This document shows, piece after piece, positions 47,932 through 60,700 of a stretch of 64,000 bases of DNA. The stretch spans positions 10,497,001-10,561,000 of the forward strand of contig NC_065874.1 of assembly GCF_933775445.1 (NCBI RefSeq). The letters run 5' to 3'. The notes beneath the pieces are model-generated. The model searched no databases. It was not told the origin of the DNA and saw nothing but the letters and a program-made list of their open reading frames with translations. Position numbers and translations under genes: made by a program. This DNA comes from Argentina anserina. Lineage: Eukaryota; Streptophyta; Magnoliopsida; Rosales; Rosaceae. Each line of letters starts with the position of its first letter. Positions within the stretch are counted from its first letter, which is position 1.

Positions 47932-49507
47932 GCAAGATATCAAAGAACAAAGGTATTTGGTTTTATACATAATGTATATATGTTTGCCCTAACTCCCCTA
48001 AGCCCAAGATTATTGCTTTCAAATTTTATCTTTCTTTTGGTTCGATATTGGATTATGATTTAATAATTGGGTTGATCCCTCAACATAAGTTTATACAAAA
48101 CTTGCTCGTGGATCTCATTAGTTTTCTCAATATCTTCCTTAATTATATTTTTAACTAAAAAAGGATAAGAAGCAGGGAACTGTATCGTTTTCGACCTAGC
48201 TACCTGCAATTGTTTTTTGACCTCGACTTTGCTTTGGTTCCCAAATTTCGATCAAGTAGACAAGTAGTAGCTTAGAATTAACATCTGCTATCTCCTTAGC
48301 TCTATTCTAGACTCTTCGAGAACAATTTTTGTTGTATGTGTGTTTGTTGTATTTCTTTGTACGTAAGTTGCAAAAACCTCAACAAAATAAAGTCTCAAGT
48401 TCTTTGTTATGTTTCAGGTTGATTATACAAAGTCAAATGACTATTAGATGTAGAACTATCGGATTCTTAGAACTTTAATAAGTGTAAAACGCTGCTGTAG
48501 TACACCATAGAATTTTCCCAAAATTGACACTATATAACTAAAAGTGAAGTAAATCTTATAGGGATACATAAAATGTTGCTCCAACCATGCATACTCAGAT
48601 ATATGCCATGGCATACTAACCATTAATCTTTAGCATAAAGGATGAGTGGTTTAAAAAAGAAAGATAAGCTCACATAATATAAGATGAGTGATTCATGATG
48701 CACAGCAATTGCTCGTGCAGTTTCGTTTCCATCGAGTTGGATACAGATCCCGAAAGAGTAGCTCATGCACTTGTGTGAAAGTTTGTAAAAGAAGCAAGGT
48801 CTCCATGGCTCAAGAAATTAATTTAACAATATTGTACTTTGAGGAGCCATACAGTTCGTTTTAGATTTTTTTTTTTTACAATATAATGCTTTTCATCAAA
48901 CCGTATATGCAAACCCTTTAAATCTGGTGTGCAGTCGGTGTATGTATACATACACTGATGTGTGGTATAGATTGGATGTCATAACATGCACATGGGATGT
49001 GTGATAATATTCGTAGGTTAGAATTTTCCTTAAATTAACGGTAATAATAATTGTTTATTTTGGGTATTTATATTTTTCATACTCATAAACTCCCGGAAAT
49101 TCGACAATATGTCAGATATTTTGACTATAGTGAGGGGCTGTCATACATGTCCTGATGTCCACTCCAAAAAAGTGGATGAAAAAATAATGATTTCCCAAAA
49201 GTCCCAACCCCCAAAATGATCGATGAAGAACGTGACACCCAGAAAAGAAATTAGCCAGCAAAGAAAAATAATTAATTCCAGTTAATTTGTTAGATATATA
49301 ATTGAGCAATGATTAATTGATTATAAAGCCATCCAAAAATAAAAGCCCCTCTCTTTCTCTCTCTCTCCCTCTCTCCACCGCGATACCCGGAGCGACTCTC
49401 TCACCGGAGCTCGGGTCGGGTCGGGTCCTTTTGACTTTGAGTCTTCACGGAGCTGAAGCTGAAAAAGCTGCTGTCTTTGACTCCAAGTCGGTTCGTCTCG
49501 CCACAAA
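47932..49507. other. Intergenic region and promoter of the UBTD-like gene
   Basis: No supported gene. A CT-rich tract (about 49345-49378) just precedes the UBTD-like ATG and is probably in its 5' leader. Confidence 0.35.
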
Positions 49508-52500
49508 ATGGGCTGCGCCGGATCGTCTCAGAGCAAAGAAGACGGTGAGTTCAGTCTCTCTCTCCGTTTTGATTTCCGTTTCTGTTTCGCTGCGTAGGAT
49601 TTATGGTAAAAATTTGAGCTTGACTGAGGTCGGATGAGTCAAAGTGATGAGGGTCTAGGTGTGTTGTTGCTTTGTGGAATTGGTTAAGGGTTTTGCTGAT
49701 TGATTTGGTTTTGGGGAAACTGTGAGGTGAGGTAATGGCAATGCTTTGAAATTGAAGCAGAGTGTTGTGGAATTGGAGCTAAATGTGTTGTTAAATCATC
49801 AGCCTGGGTTGCTGAATATGGTAGTTCTTTTTTAGAGTTGTTATCTTTATGATCTAAACATCGATGCGTGTGATCGATGTTGAAGATCATAAGATGAGTT
49901 TGTGAGTTTTATTGTGGAAACTGGAAAGAGTGTGATGTGTGCTTGCTGTTGTGAAAGAGTACTGGATTGGCTCAGCCCTTGTGGCTGGAAAAGATTAAGG
50001 CACTATATTAACTCTGTAGTTAGCTCACGGCATTGCGTGTGATTCTCTAAATTATGACTTACCTATAAGCCTAGTTCTTCGCAATGCATTGGTTTTATTC
50101 TTGGATGGGGGTTCTGTAGTTATTCTAGGTAAGTGGTTGTTATGCACCAGATAATGCATGTAGAGATTTGAAAGGAAAAAAGGTAATGTTTCACTGAACT
50201 TTGATGAAAGATTTGTTTTCACAAGCTTGTTCTTATGATAAGTAAACCCTTCATTATTTATCCCCGAAAGAGTTGTTATAAAAATTGAGTTTAAAGAGGC
50301 ACTGGTTATTTTTAGAGCAGTAACTACAACTTTCAAATAAAACAGGAGCTTTGAAAAAGATACGGAAGCCTAAACCTTGGAAGCATCCCCAGCCACTAAC
50401 AAAGACTCAGCTCTTGCAGTTGCGTGAAGAGTTTTGGGACACGGCTCCTCACTATGGTGGCAGGAAAGGTAATATTTTTTATGAGTCTATATAAGTATTG
50501 ACAGAGATTTTCCTTTGTAATTTGGACAAGGTAGATAATTAATTAGTCGGTGTTTTATATATTTACTTTGTTGACGTCATAAAGTTTGTCTATACAGAAA
50601 TCTCTTCCATAATTGTAAAAATAATATAAAATCCAAAGTTGGCAAACGAAGCTAAGGTATAACAGAATATGTTTATATATTGAATTGCAGCCAATGGAAA
50701 GCAGAGATATTTCAATGCAGAATTTTTATTTTTCTCTGAAACCAACATATAGCTTTTCTTTAGACAACCATTATGAAAGATATTAGTTCTGATTACTCAG
50801 CTTGATTATATAGAATATACATCTTTTGAGAAGAGCAAATATATTCTCAGCTCAGATGAAGATTGACTCAAATAGACTGTTTTTGCCTATTCAAAAGTGC
50901 CTTTCCTAGTATTCTGGTTGCCTCAAGCTATATTGAGTTGCTGGTTTGGAATGGTTTCCTTTGAGTTTCTTGAGTTCAACTTATAGTATCCAGTACTAAG
51001 TTGGAGCACTCTTAGTTTTCAGTCCAATTGAATTAATGAATAAATTTAAGGTGTGTGATAATTCGGTTTGAAGCTGCAAACTCTATGTCTTCTTTCCTTG
51101 CACTTGCAATTCAAGGGATTGTCATTTGTTGGCTCTAAAAGTATTTGTCATTTTGAGAGAGGAATATGAGGTGTGGGGGTTAAGATACCTAATGATGGAA
51201 TTAGGAACCAGAGGACAAGAAAGGAGAATCTTATTGAATGGTTCAATTATGTGTAATGTAGGTTGGACTGTACATATGTACACACGACTCAGTTGATTAA
51301 GTAGATAGATTGAAAAAATAGTGATGAAATGGTACTATAATATGGGTGGAAGAAGTATATTTGAACTAAAGTTTGGAGATTCTATGATTGATCCATCGAA
51401 TTATGTGGCACTAGTCTGTACCTTTGAATGAAATATGTTAGTCACATACATGCTTTTTCTTCATTTCCTTTCAAGTGTTATTAGTGTACGGTAGCTGATA
51501 GGTAGGTTAAATGAATCCAAATGAGAGGTAGAAATTTGAGATACCCAATGGTAGGGTAGGGAATAAAGATGATACCATGATGTGATGAATAGCAGCTATT
51601 GGTTGCACCTCCATATGGCATTCATCGTTCAGACTGAATACTGCAAATTCATTGGAAGGTCAAAAGTGTTTAGGTTGCATGGGAAAGACATAATAGCTTA
51701 TTGTTATTACATAGTAATACAATTATAACAGTTTCAATTTTAAAGTAATTTGCTAATTATGATCAGATGAAATGGGAATGGTTCTTGTCTAAGTACTAAA
51801 TGGTTCTTAGTTGAGTAGGGATGGTGAGCATTCACCACATTATTAATGGAACAATTGAAAAGTGTTGAAAACATCAGTAATGGTTCGCCCAAGTCTTTTC
51901 AAATTTTGCCTATATTTTTATGTGGTTTTTCAACACTGTAATAAAAGTTAATTAAAGGATCACTCCAACATATTACTGTTCAGAATCCTAAAAGCAGCAG
52001 ACAAGTGGTTCTCATGATCATGCTCTTGGTTGAATTTTTATTGCTAATGAGCCTATTTTTTTTGAAATTATTCATTTGTGTGAAATTTAAATTTCACTTA
52101 TCTTTGTCAACAGAGATCTGGGATGCTCTTCGAGCTGCTGCTGAGGCAGATATCAGTCTAGCACAAGCTATTGTTGACAGTGCTGGGGTAATTGTACAGA
52201 GTGCTGATTTGACAATTTGCTATGATGAAAGAGGTACTTTATAATATGCATTGTTCCTCTTTTCTTATACCAAAGCCATAATGTTCATAGCTGCTAGATT
52301 TTAGTGGTGTTCAAGGGTTCTAATTTGTGATGTCTAGAATTTTGGTTCTGTATTCTGTTGTCTGTTTGGTATGACCGCATGAGCTATCTCATGTGTCTTA
52401 GATCTAGAAGTACTCAAGCCCTTGTCTTAAGTCTGCCTTGATAGGGGTTACTGTGGTGTCTTGGACTCTTGGTATGTGCGCGTTGTAAAAGAATTTACAT

Positions 52501-52638
52501 TCTATAATCAGTGGTCACTTTGCCTCATTTTTGTTCCCTCATATTTAAATTCCTATTGGTGTACTTCTTGCAGGTGCAAAATACGAACTGCCCAAGTATG
52601 TTTTGAGTGAGCCAACCAACTTGATTCGAGAGAATTAA
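49508..52638 (+). CDS. UBTD-like protein (ubiquitin-domain-containing N-terminal domain type), 4 exons
   Basis: Exons 49508-49544, 50346-50468, 52114-52233 and 52574-52638 join to 114 codons. The protein starts MGCAGSSQSKED, a strong N-myristoylation signal (Gly2, Ser6) with Cys3 as a possible palmitoylation site. KKIRKPKPWKHPQPLTKTQL, LREEFWDTAPHYGGRKEIWD and ALRAAAEADISLAQAIVDSAG follow, the helical N-terminal domain of UBTD1/UBTD2-type proteins. The C-terminal ubiquitin-like domain of the animal proteins is absent, as in plant versions that I recall being short. A role in ubiquitin handling at a membrane is inference. Confidence 0.85.
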
Positions 52639-53081
52639 CATGAGCTGATGATATGGAAAAATTTGTTCACAAGATTGAATGTAAATCATATGTACATTAT
52701 ACTCATTCTGTTCCGTATGTTTAACAGAGTAGGCAACTCCAGTCTGTTTGATCGTCTTAGTTTGCTGTAAGTTTCTTTGGTTAGTTGGACATGATTGCAA
52801 CTGTTTGGATGTATCACTATCTCACTGTCCTACTCACTGCTAAGAAGAAGGTTATGTCATTGCCTTGCAATCTTTTTATTCAAAGTTCTTTTACTGCTTG
52901 AAATTGGCAAAAAACAAGTTCTAATATCACAATTCCCTATGAAGAGCTGTAGAAGCGCTTGTAGAGAAGAGAAGTGCAGGCAATATCGTGGTACAAAAAT
53001 TCCACTGGGTCTGCTTCTTTTACTGCTTCAAACTGGTACATCAAGTTCCGTTTACAACTTACAAAAGGGTAAATTCTTTTA
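52639..53081. other. 3' flank of the UBTD-like gene
   Basis: Probably 3' UTR and spacer. A phrase TTCTTTTACTGCTT(G/C)AAA is duplicated at about 52886 and 53016. No gene seen. Confidence 0.35.
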
Positions 53082-53775
53082 GGGTAAATTCTTTCTATGA
53101 CACTTGATATTTAGCTACTTGGACAATTTGGTACCTGATGTATGAAAACGGACAATTTGGTACTTAAAATTCTTAAATTTAGGTCATTTGGTACTTATGT
53201 CAATTTTGATCATATTTTCAGAGTTATTTCCGTCATCTTATCTCTACTTTACTTCATTTTTTCATAATACCTTCAAATTGCCTCTAAATTATCACCAAAA
53301 ATTGATAACTCATCCACTTAGTATCTGTGATGATTTACATATATAATTTTTCATAATGTAGCTACCAATCTAAATTAATTTTAATTATAAGTAATTTAAA
53401 AAATATATTTTGATAAAAAATTACAATTGCATAAAGACAATTTATTTCTTTTGCAAAAAATAATTAGGATACAATAAGTATATTAAGAAAAAAAATTATT
53501 TTTGATATGTGCGAAGTAAATGTTAAGTGGAGTAGATATATCAATTTAATTATCTCCAAAGAGGCCACAATTATAAGAAGAAATGAAGAAAAATGTGAAT
53601 TTAATGAGTTTAGGGCTAAAATGACGAAAATAACCATAAAGATAAGATCAAAATTGATAGAGGTACCAAAATGGCTTACAAATGAGAACTTCATGTATCA
53701 AATTGTCTGTTTTCATACATCATGTACCAAATTATCCAAGTAGTCATACTTCAGATACCATAAGAGGAATTAACT
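53082..53775. mobile_element. Palindromic MITE with long inverted repeats
   Basis: The left arm from 53082 (GGGTAAATTC, then CTACTTGGACAATTTGGTAC) pairs with the right arm ending about 53775, whose reverse complement reads CTACTTGGATAATTTGGTAC. Arms are roughly 150 bases. The interior is AT-rich and non-coding. A shorter relative occurs at 62325-62504. Superfamily not fixed; long arms suggest a Mutator-type MITE. Confidence 0.75.
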
Positions 53776-54380
53776 CATTCTTTTTATGGTACTTAATGTT
53801 CCAAAGAGGACAGTTTAATAGCTAAAGATAGGTTTTATAAGACATTTTGGTACTTATGTTGACTAAACAAGAGTAAAGTAGCATTTAAGTATATTATTTA
53901 CAAAAATACAATAAAATATGAGTTTTATGTGTTTATTATCCCGTTTTATGCGTTTAAGTTAATATTTTTGTTTCATGTTGATAGCGCATAAGTCAATTTT
54001 ATGTTTATAAAATTCAATTGTCTCACAAATCTACTCCGTAAAACTATATTTAATTAAAAACCACAAGCATTCTTGTGGGTATTTAAATCACAAATTCTAG
54101 ATTTCTTAAACAAAAATCTAAATTTTTACCTTCAATTAAAGCTTAAAATTAATTCATGTCTATATTCTCACAAACGATACAAAAATGATGATTACTAAGG
54201 TGATAGAAATTAGTCTTGAACCCATAAATTTTTATTTTGATAAATAATAAGTAAATGTCAATTTTACTCTCTATATTTAACAAAAAAGTCAACATAAGTA
54301 TCAAAATGTCATATAAAACCTAACTTCAGATATCAAATTGTCATCTTTTGAAACATTAGGTATTAAAGTGTCTAATTGGT
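53776..54380. mobile_element. Second MITE, directly adjacent
   Basis: The left arm (about 53780-53865, ...GACATTTTGGTACTTATG) pairs with the right arm (about 54290-54375), whose reverse complement reads GACATTTTGATACTTATG. Arms are about 85 bases. Some words (TTTGGTACTTATGT) are shared with the neighbouring MITE. Confidence 0.65.
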
Positions 54381-54918
54381 CATTCAGCTCGAAGTCGTGC
54401 ATCTTCGCAATCCTTCATGCCAGAAAACACAGTCTAATGTTGCAAAGGGTTGCAGGCTCAACTTATGGTCCAAGACCTGGTTTACTGTAGTACTGAATAC
54501 AAATTCCGGTGCTACTGCAGACACCGAAACAATTAGTAGATCACTTGCCATTTTTGAAAGCATAGAAAATGTTCACTCTCTTTGTTTCCACCAGGCTACA
54601 ATATCTAAATTCCGAAACCTTTTCTCTGGTAAAATAGACTGTAATCACTGTATAGTCAACTCTTAAGTGTTAGAATCTCAGTTGGACTTTATATCTTTTT
54701 GTCTCTCACATTCTAGAAACATTTCAAAACTATCATCATTCTTTCTTTTACACTGTTACTTTGCGTTAGAGGGTTAGATCAATAACAAATAAACTAATGA
54801 GCTCTCTTCAAATAAACTACTTACAAAGTTACAAATAGGCAGACTAATGTCTCTTGTTTGATGCGTAGTCATACGCAGTTATAAATTAATGACTAGATGT
54901 ATAGTTACATAGAGTTAT

Positions 54919-55364
54919 ATATATAGTTATAAATTAATGACTACAGTCCATATCCAAAGTGAACCTTCATTCTGAAATTACAGTTTGAAGTTCCAATTTT
55001 GATACACTTTTCGGTCAAATTTTTTCACTATAAGCGATTCAATATTTAGGTATGTTTTTCAAGATCATCTCTACAAAGTTTCATCCAATTTGATAATGGT
55101 TTGAGCTTTCAAAATTGAGATTTACACGAACGGTTCACGTTGAACAATTTTAATTCATTCATTGATTTAATCTAAGTTTGATACCTTAACGATGTCCGAA
55201 TTTGATGAAATTTTGTAGAGATGATCTTGAATAACGTACATAAATATTGAATTGCTTATGATGAAAGAAAATTGACCGAAATGTGTGCCAAAATTGGAAC
55301 TTTACTCTGTAATTTCAAAATGAATGTTCACTATGGATAGAGACTATTAATAACTATATATATA
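54919..55364. mobile_element. Palindromic MITE (about 445 bp)
   Basis: The arm at about 54919-55120 pairs with about 55200-55364. Matching pieces include TATATATAGTTAT at both ends, GTTCCAATTTTG and TCAAGATCATCTCTACAAA. Arms are about 160-200 bases around a short loop. Confidence 0.78.
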
Positions 55365-55784
55365 GTTATATAGGGTTATATAGACTTATACACACTAAAA
55401 TTGAGGCTGCCTATCATTGCTCTTACACGTTAGATCACTTGTGACCCTGCAATATTAATTTCATCACATGTACCAGTGTGTTCTCCAATTTAATTAATTA
55501 TTTATATTTTACAAAAAAACATGGCTCTAATGAACTTTTTTTATGATGATTCACTAAATGTATGTAATCTCTTATATAATCAATCGTGAATACTTTACAG
55601 AAACATGGCTCTACTGAGCTGTTTTGGATGATGACATTCACTAATGTGGCCAGCAAATCCCTCTAGTATATATTAATGCAATAACAACCACTAAAACCAG
55701 TCTCTTCCTTCTCCTCCAACACTCGCAAGAGGATGATTTCCTCCCAACCCATTATTCTCTCCCTCTGTCTCTTAAGCACTTTGC

Positions 55785-56024
55785 TCAACATGTAGAGGAG
55801 GAGAGGAAACAACCAATTACATGGAAGAAGCAGATCGTCAACACGATAATAATCGTGATCATCAAGAGGGCGAAGTTGTCATAAGCTGCAAGGGACAACA
55901 GAACGCCGCCACCCAAGTAGATAGACTTCAGAAACATTAGAATCACTGCCCCTGCAGAAAGTCCCAACACTGATGGCAAAAAAATCGGAAACTCATACCG
56001 CATTATGATTAGACACAATATCAT
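55785..56024 (-). CDS. Possible small two-helix membrane protein
   Basis: A 79-codon frame with two hydrophobic stretches: PSVLGLSAGAVILMFLKSIY with LGGGVLLSLAA, and FALLMITIIIVLTICFFHVI. I do not recognise it. A TATA-like CTATATAG (minus strand) lies about 20 bases before the ATG, too close for a normal leader. It may be chance. Confidence 0.22.
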   Translation of the reverse strand: MILCLIIMRYEFPIFLPSVLGLSAGAVILMFLKSIYLGGGVLLSLAAYDNFALLMITIIIVLTICFFHVIGCFLSSSTC

Positions 56025-56500
56025 TCAAACTTGCGATGACTATATAGTAATTCTGTTGGGAAATCGAAAAATCCACATATCATAAGTGAGTAATGTGACT
56101 ACGGTTTTGCATTACATTATAGAATAGTCGGCAAAAAGCAAGGATTGAACATAATTGACCAAATATGGCCAATGCAAGAGCACTCTTGGTAAAATGTAGA
56201 GTGCAGCCACAAAATGGACCAGCAAGACATTTTTAGGATTAATATTTGTAAAACTTTATACTCTAGGTGTAAAAATAGCGAAGGACTTCAAGTTTTAAAT
56301 TTTAATCAATATATCATTCAACTATTATTCGTTGACAGTTTTTTCCATTTTATTAGTTGACCGTTAAAAATTTGGTTAAGCCGTTAAAATACCTAAAATA
56401 CGTCTAATTCAAATTAATTCTTTTTTGTTTTGTTTTTCTTTTTAATTTATCATATGTGATATATCAAATACATAGTATAACGATGTAATCAAAACTTGTC

Positions 56501-56528
56501 AAACACACACACACACACACATATATAT
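56501..56528. repeat. CA/TA microsatellite
   Basis: An (AC)n run followed by (AT)n directly borders the fold-back element. Confidence 0.85.
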
Positions 56529-56887
56529 AAGAGAATTTTCAGGTGCGGACGTCTATACCTTATGTAAGGTACGGATTCGCCGATTCCGGTGATGGCAGGC
56601 TGCAACGGCAGGGCGGACCACGACAGCTGCACTCCCCACCTCTCGGCGGTCTCTTTTGTGCCGTTCGGAGCTCCATCGGCGACCCACGTGGCTAGAATCG
56701 CGAAATCGCCGAAATCTGCCCAAAAACTTGATTTTTGCAGATTTTGGCTGTTGTGGGTCGCCGATTGAGCTCCGGCCGGCACAGACGAGATCGCCGGGAG
56801 GTGGGTAGTGCAGCTGTGCTGGTCCGCCACGCGATTGCGACATGTCGTCGCCAGAATATTATCAACATAAAATGTCAAAATTCTCAT
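56529..56887. mobile_element. Fold-back element, copy 2
   Basis: The left arm (about 56605-56690: GCGGACCACGACAGCTGCAC, CATCGGCGACCCAC) pairs with the right arm (about 56750-56830), whose reverse complement reads GCGGACCAGCACAGCTGCAC and AATCGGCGACCCAC. Outer ends share GAGAATTTT. It belongs to the same family as the copy at 31340-31698. Overlapping open frames are by-products. Confidence 0.82.
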
Positions 56888-57158
56888 TAGTTCTTCACCA
56901 GAAAAAATCCTCCTAGAGTGAACCTAGAGAGAGAAATAGTAGTTAATAATGAAAGTATTAAAGAAAAATATAAGAAAAGAAGAATAAAATAGTGATATTG
57001 ATTTCTGACAAGTATATTTTAGTCATTTAAATGTCAAATAATTGCCACGTTAGCGTGATAACGGAGTTTCGACGGTCAATTAATGAAATTGACAAAACTA
57101 TCAATAAAAAAGAGTTGAAGTGGTGATTAGATTTAAAACCACAAAACTGTTTTTACAC

Positions 57159-57346
57159 CTTTTTTTTTTAAAGAATTTGGCATATCGGGGTCGTACCCCT
57201 TTACAAGTCATCTCTTCCGAGTGTTTGACGGTCTCCGTAGAGGAGTTAACTCTCCCAGCGCATGGTGTTGCATCCACAAGATTTCGAACTCGAGACCCTG
57301 CTTAAGCCACAACAGCTCGTTACCACTACTGCATACATCCGCTGGT
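57159..57346 (-). mobile_element. SINE-like retroelement (188 bp)
   Basis: Read on the minus strand, it has a poly(A)-type tail (57159-57173) and tRNA-like Pol III boxes: AGTAGTGGTAACGAG (A-box-like) and GAGTTCGAAATC (B-box-like), near its 5' end. It is flanked by a 16-bp target duplication AAAACT(G/A)TTTTTACAC at 57143-57158 and 57347-57362 with one mismatch. Pol III boxes plus long duplication plus A-tail indicate a SINE. Confidence 0.78.
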
Positions 57347-57712
57347 AAAACTATTTTTACACTTAATATAAGGTGTCACAAGTATATAATCCCATTTTTG
57401 TAAGTGTTTTGCGCAAAGACAAGAAAAACTGCATGCGTTTTAAACTGTGCAGAACCCATTTCTGCATGTCAAATGGGTCAATAGCATCACAGCAGCATAT
57501 GCTTCCTAGATAGAATCATATGTAGTAGTTGATTGATTGTGAGTACAAGCCAGATCATCTGTAAATTTTTGACTCAAAACCACAATTCGTATAGAATCAA
57601 ATTCCAGAGTAGCTGAGGCTCAAAATGGAATACAGGGATACACATTCAAGATCAGGCAAAACCTAGCTAAAACTAGCAGGTCCAAAAATGGAGTAACCAT
57701 GTTGAAGCTTGA

Positions 57713-60700
57713 TTAAAACCGGTATGAATTGTCAGGTCCATACCTGCTCCTCATATTGTAGTTATCAAACTTCTGATTGTCATAAGCCGCTGATGTCTTC
57801 ATGTCCACAGTTTTTGGTTCTGCAGCGGCAGCCCCAAAAACCACCTCTCCACTCTTATCTCGTTGGCGATGCCTTGTCCTTTCCTTCTGGCTCTTAGACC
57901 TTTCACCAGATCCATAGAATTCTGCAGAATCCTGGCGCTTTGAAGACCGGTGCTTGCTTGACAAAGAAGGATCTTTAAAGCTACTTGACTTTATCTTTGA
58001 GGGCTTCATATCTGAATATCTATCACTTGCATTGGGAGTATGGGACCGTCGAGTTTCCGAGAGAGGAGCAGGAGTGCTTTGCCTCTGAACCAACGGGGTG
58101 TCAGCTTCGTCTTCAGGCATCCTGAGAGAATCTTTTAATGGTGTGAGGCCTTTCTGCGAACCACCAGGTATGAAACGAGAGGGAATGAACTGAAGAAATG
58201 TGCTTGTCACTGCTTCAAGACCAATCTTGCATAGATCAATTACAAGCTGCCCAAAAGATGGCCATCCTGGGTCCTCTTTCACAATCTCCACAACTGGCGT
58301 GGATTTTGTGTTGCGCGAATGTTCTTTAATTTCACTCTCTAACGGTTGCTGCTAAAACAGTAATGATTAGATTAAGCGAAGAAGCAAATTTGCAAAAATT
58401 TTACCGAAACAAATAAAAATTTTGTTTTGAAGAAAATTTTGGAACTGAAGCCCATATGTTTCCTTTCCGTGAGAGAAATATATTTCAGAGAAACTGAAAC
58501 ATGCACTAACAGTAAGCAGAAGATGAAAAATAAATTAAAAACTGATAAATAAAATAATAATTATAAATAAAGATTTTTTTTTTAAAATCTGAGATGGGAT
58601 ACCAATCAATAAATTTTGATAGATTTTATGACTAGAACAAGGGTCATTATAATTTTCTACTCTCTGGACTAGTAGATCATAAGTAAAAGGTTACCATCCT
58701 CGAGAAGAAAGACGGTCCAAATCCCTGCTGAAGCATGCATGTAACATATCCTATCAAGACGGCACCAACAACCATAAGGACATCTGCCAAAATATTCAAA
58801 ACTGTCAGTCTGAAAGAAGAAGTGCAATCTGAAGTAGGATTTAAACCTTTGATCAAGATCAAATATCAGATGTATATGTACCATATGCTTTATTAGGCAC
58901 ATAAGCCATGATTATCCTGACATTATAAAATGATTAAAATCTTCAAAGAGAAGAAAAGGCAAATGTATTCGTTCAACAGGGCGATGCAGCACACATCCAA
59001 CAGTTTGTTGGAAAGCATGTCACTACCCCTTAAACTCGTAATAGCAATGAGTTGTGTTAGATACTCATATCCAAGAACTTATGTTAAGCTTACCCTCATT
59101 ATCTTACCCCTCATCAACAAATATTTTTGTTTATTACCAATGGAACCTATGTGATAGATTAACATAGAAAAGAGTGATGCAAGAAATAATCTCATTGTTT
59201 TGATCAAACATGATTCCAAATGGCCCTTATCACATTGAAATCTCCCACACTTTTAGTGATTGACAACTGTGACTTTGAACAAAAAAGAAGATTAACATGA
59301 CAATGTGATTTCTTTTGGAGTTCAGTTTTAGTGGCTCAATGTTTCCTGAACATTGAAATTAGGTATGAAAGTACTTAGGCATAGATTCTAGAATAGTTCA
59401 GGACACAAGCAGTATGAAAACAGAAGCTGAAGTGTTGACTGACCCACGTCAATTCCATTTCTTTGGATGATATAACCAAGATTATTATATATAACTGAAA
59501 AAAAAAGGTCCCATGGGGAATGACATGCGTTTCAGCCTCTAAGTCCTTACAGACAGATATCCCTATGTCCTACATCATGGTCTAACGGCAAATGAGATAA
59601 AGCTGCTATCCTTTCTTTCATGCAAAGTGGCTTGAACCATTGGAGGGCTGACACGTTTTGTTATGATTTCACTCTCACTATCACATCAAGCTGTCACTAT
59701 AATTCAATTAAATAAACTTCCAATTTTATATCACCAAGAGTGAGATGACTGCTATTTCGATTCCTAAGATAATGACTCAATAGCAAGAAAAGTGCATATG
59801 TGCTGATGGTCGGCTTATAGGCACAGACCTTACCCACAATGCTCGTTCATGATGATACATGGACCTTCTATGTTAGCATCTTGCTTTAAAGATGTGAGTT
59901 AATGCATAATCTATGGATGAAGTAGAGGATGTGACTCATACTAGCATTAACCAGAAAGAAGAATCAGCTGTAAAAGGACGGTAATGTAATGAACGGGTGC
60001 TCGCCTAGACACTTTGTATTGTGAAGCTCTTTTCAATTAGATAACACCACAACACATATAAAAGAGTTTCATTGTTTCATATCATCAATCATCAAAATTT
60101 AGGTCTAATTGTTAAAGATTGAAGGTAAGAGAGATGAGTAAACCTGTGGAAGTGATTGAGCTGTACTGATAATTACAATCCTCCTGGTTGAGAGATATCT
60201 GCCTAAGAGCAGCATTCCCTCTATCGACAACTAGCAACGAACAAGTGGGCTGCACATATACTACATCAAAATCGTTTGAGAACATTGCATCTTCGCTGGG
60301 TCCATCCCTGTAGCCAGCAACATTTGATTTCCCACCAGCTATGGTTGTCACACCTACAAAAAGGTTGTTCATAACTTATAAAAATCCACCCAGAGGCTCT
60401 TTTCAGAGATTTTTAAGCAAAGTTCTCAATTAAAAAACATATAAAAGAAACTGAATAATAAACAGTCTATAGTCTTACTCCTATATGCAATTTAGAATTG
60501 AATACGTAAGTTGCTAACTCAAAATAATAAAACACCCATACATGCATGAGGTACATATATTCATGATTAACATATTATAACATTCCTTCTATTCAGACTC
60601 ACATGCTAATAAATCAGTATAAACTTCCAACTGACTCTGAAAATTACAGAGTACACGTACCAGCTTCTCCAATTTTTCTTATGGCGTGATTCAAGGTATC

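Noticed and set aside
54376..54666. 96-codon plus-strand open frame between MITEs
   Set aside because: No recognisable motif, no splice or promoter context; flanked by transposon ends.
55732..55797. Short plus-strand peptide beginning MISSQPIILSLCLLSTLLNM
   Set aside because: Looks like a signal peptide after a TATA-like sequence, but stops after 20 codons with no continuing frame or splice site I trust.
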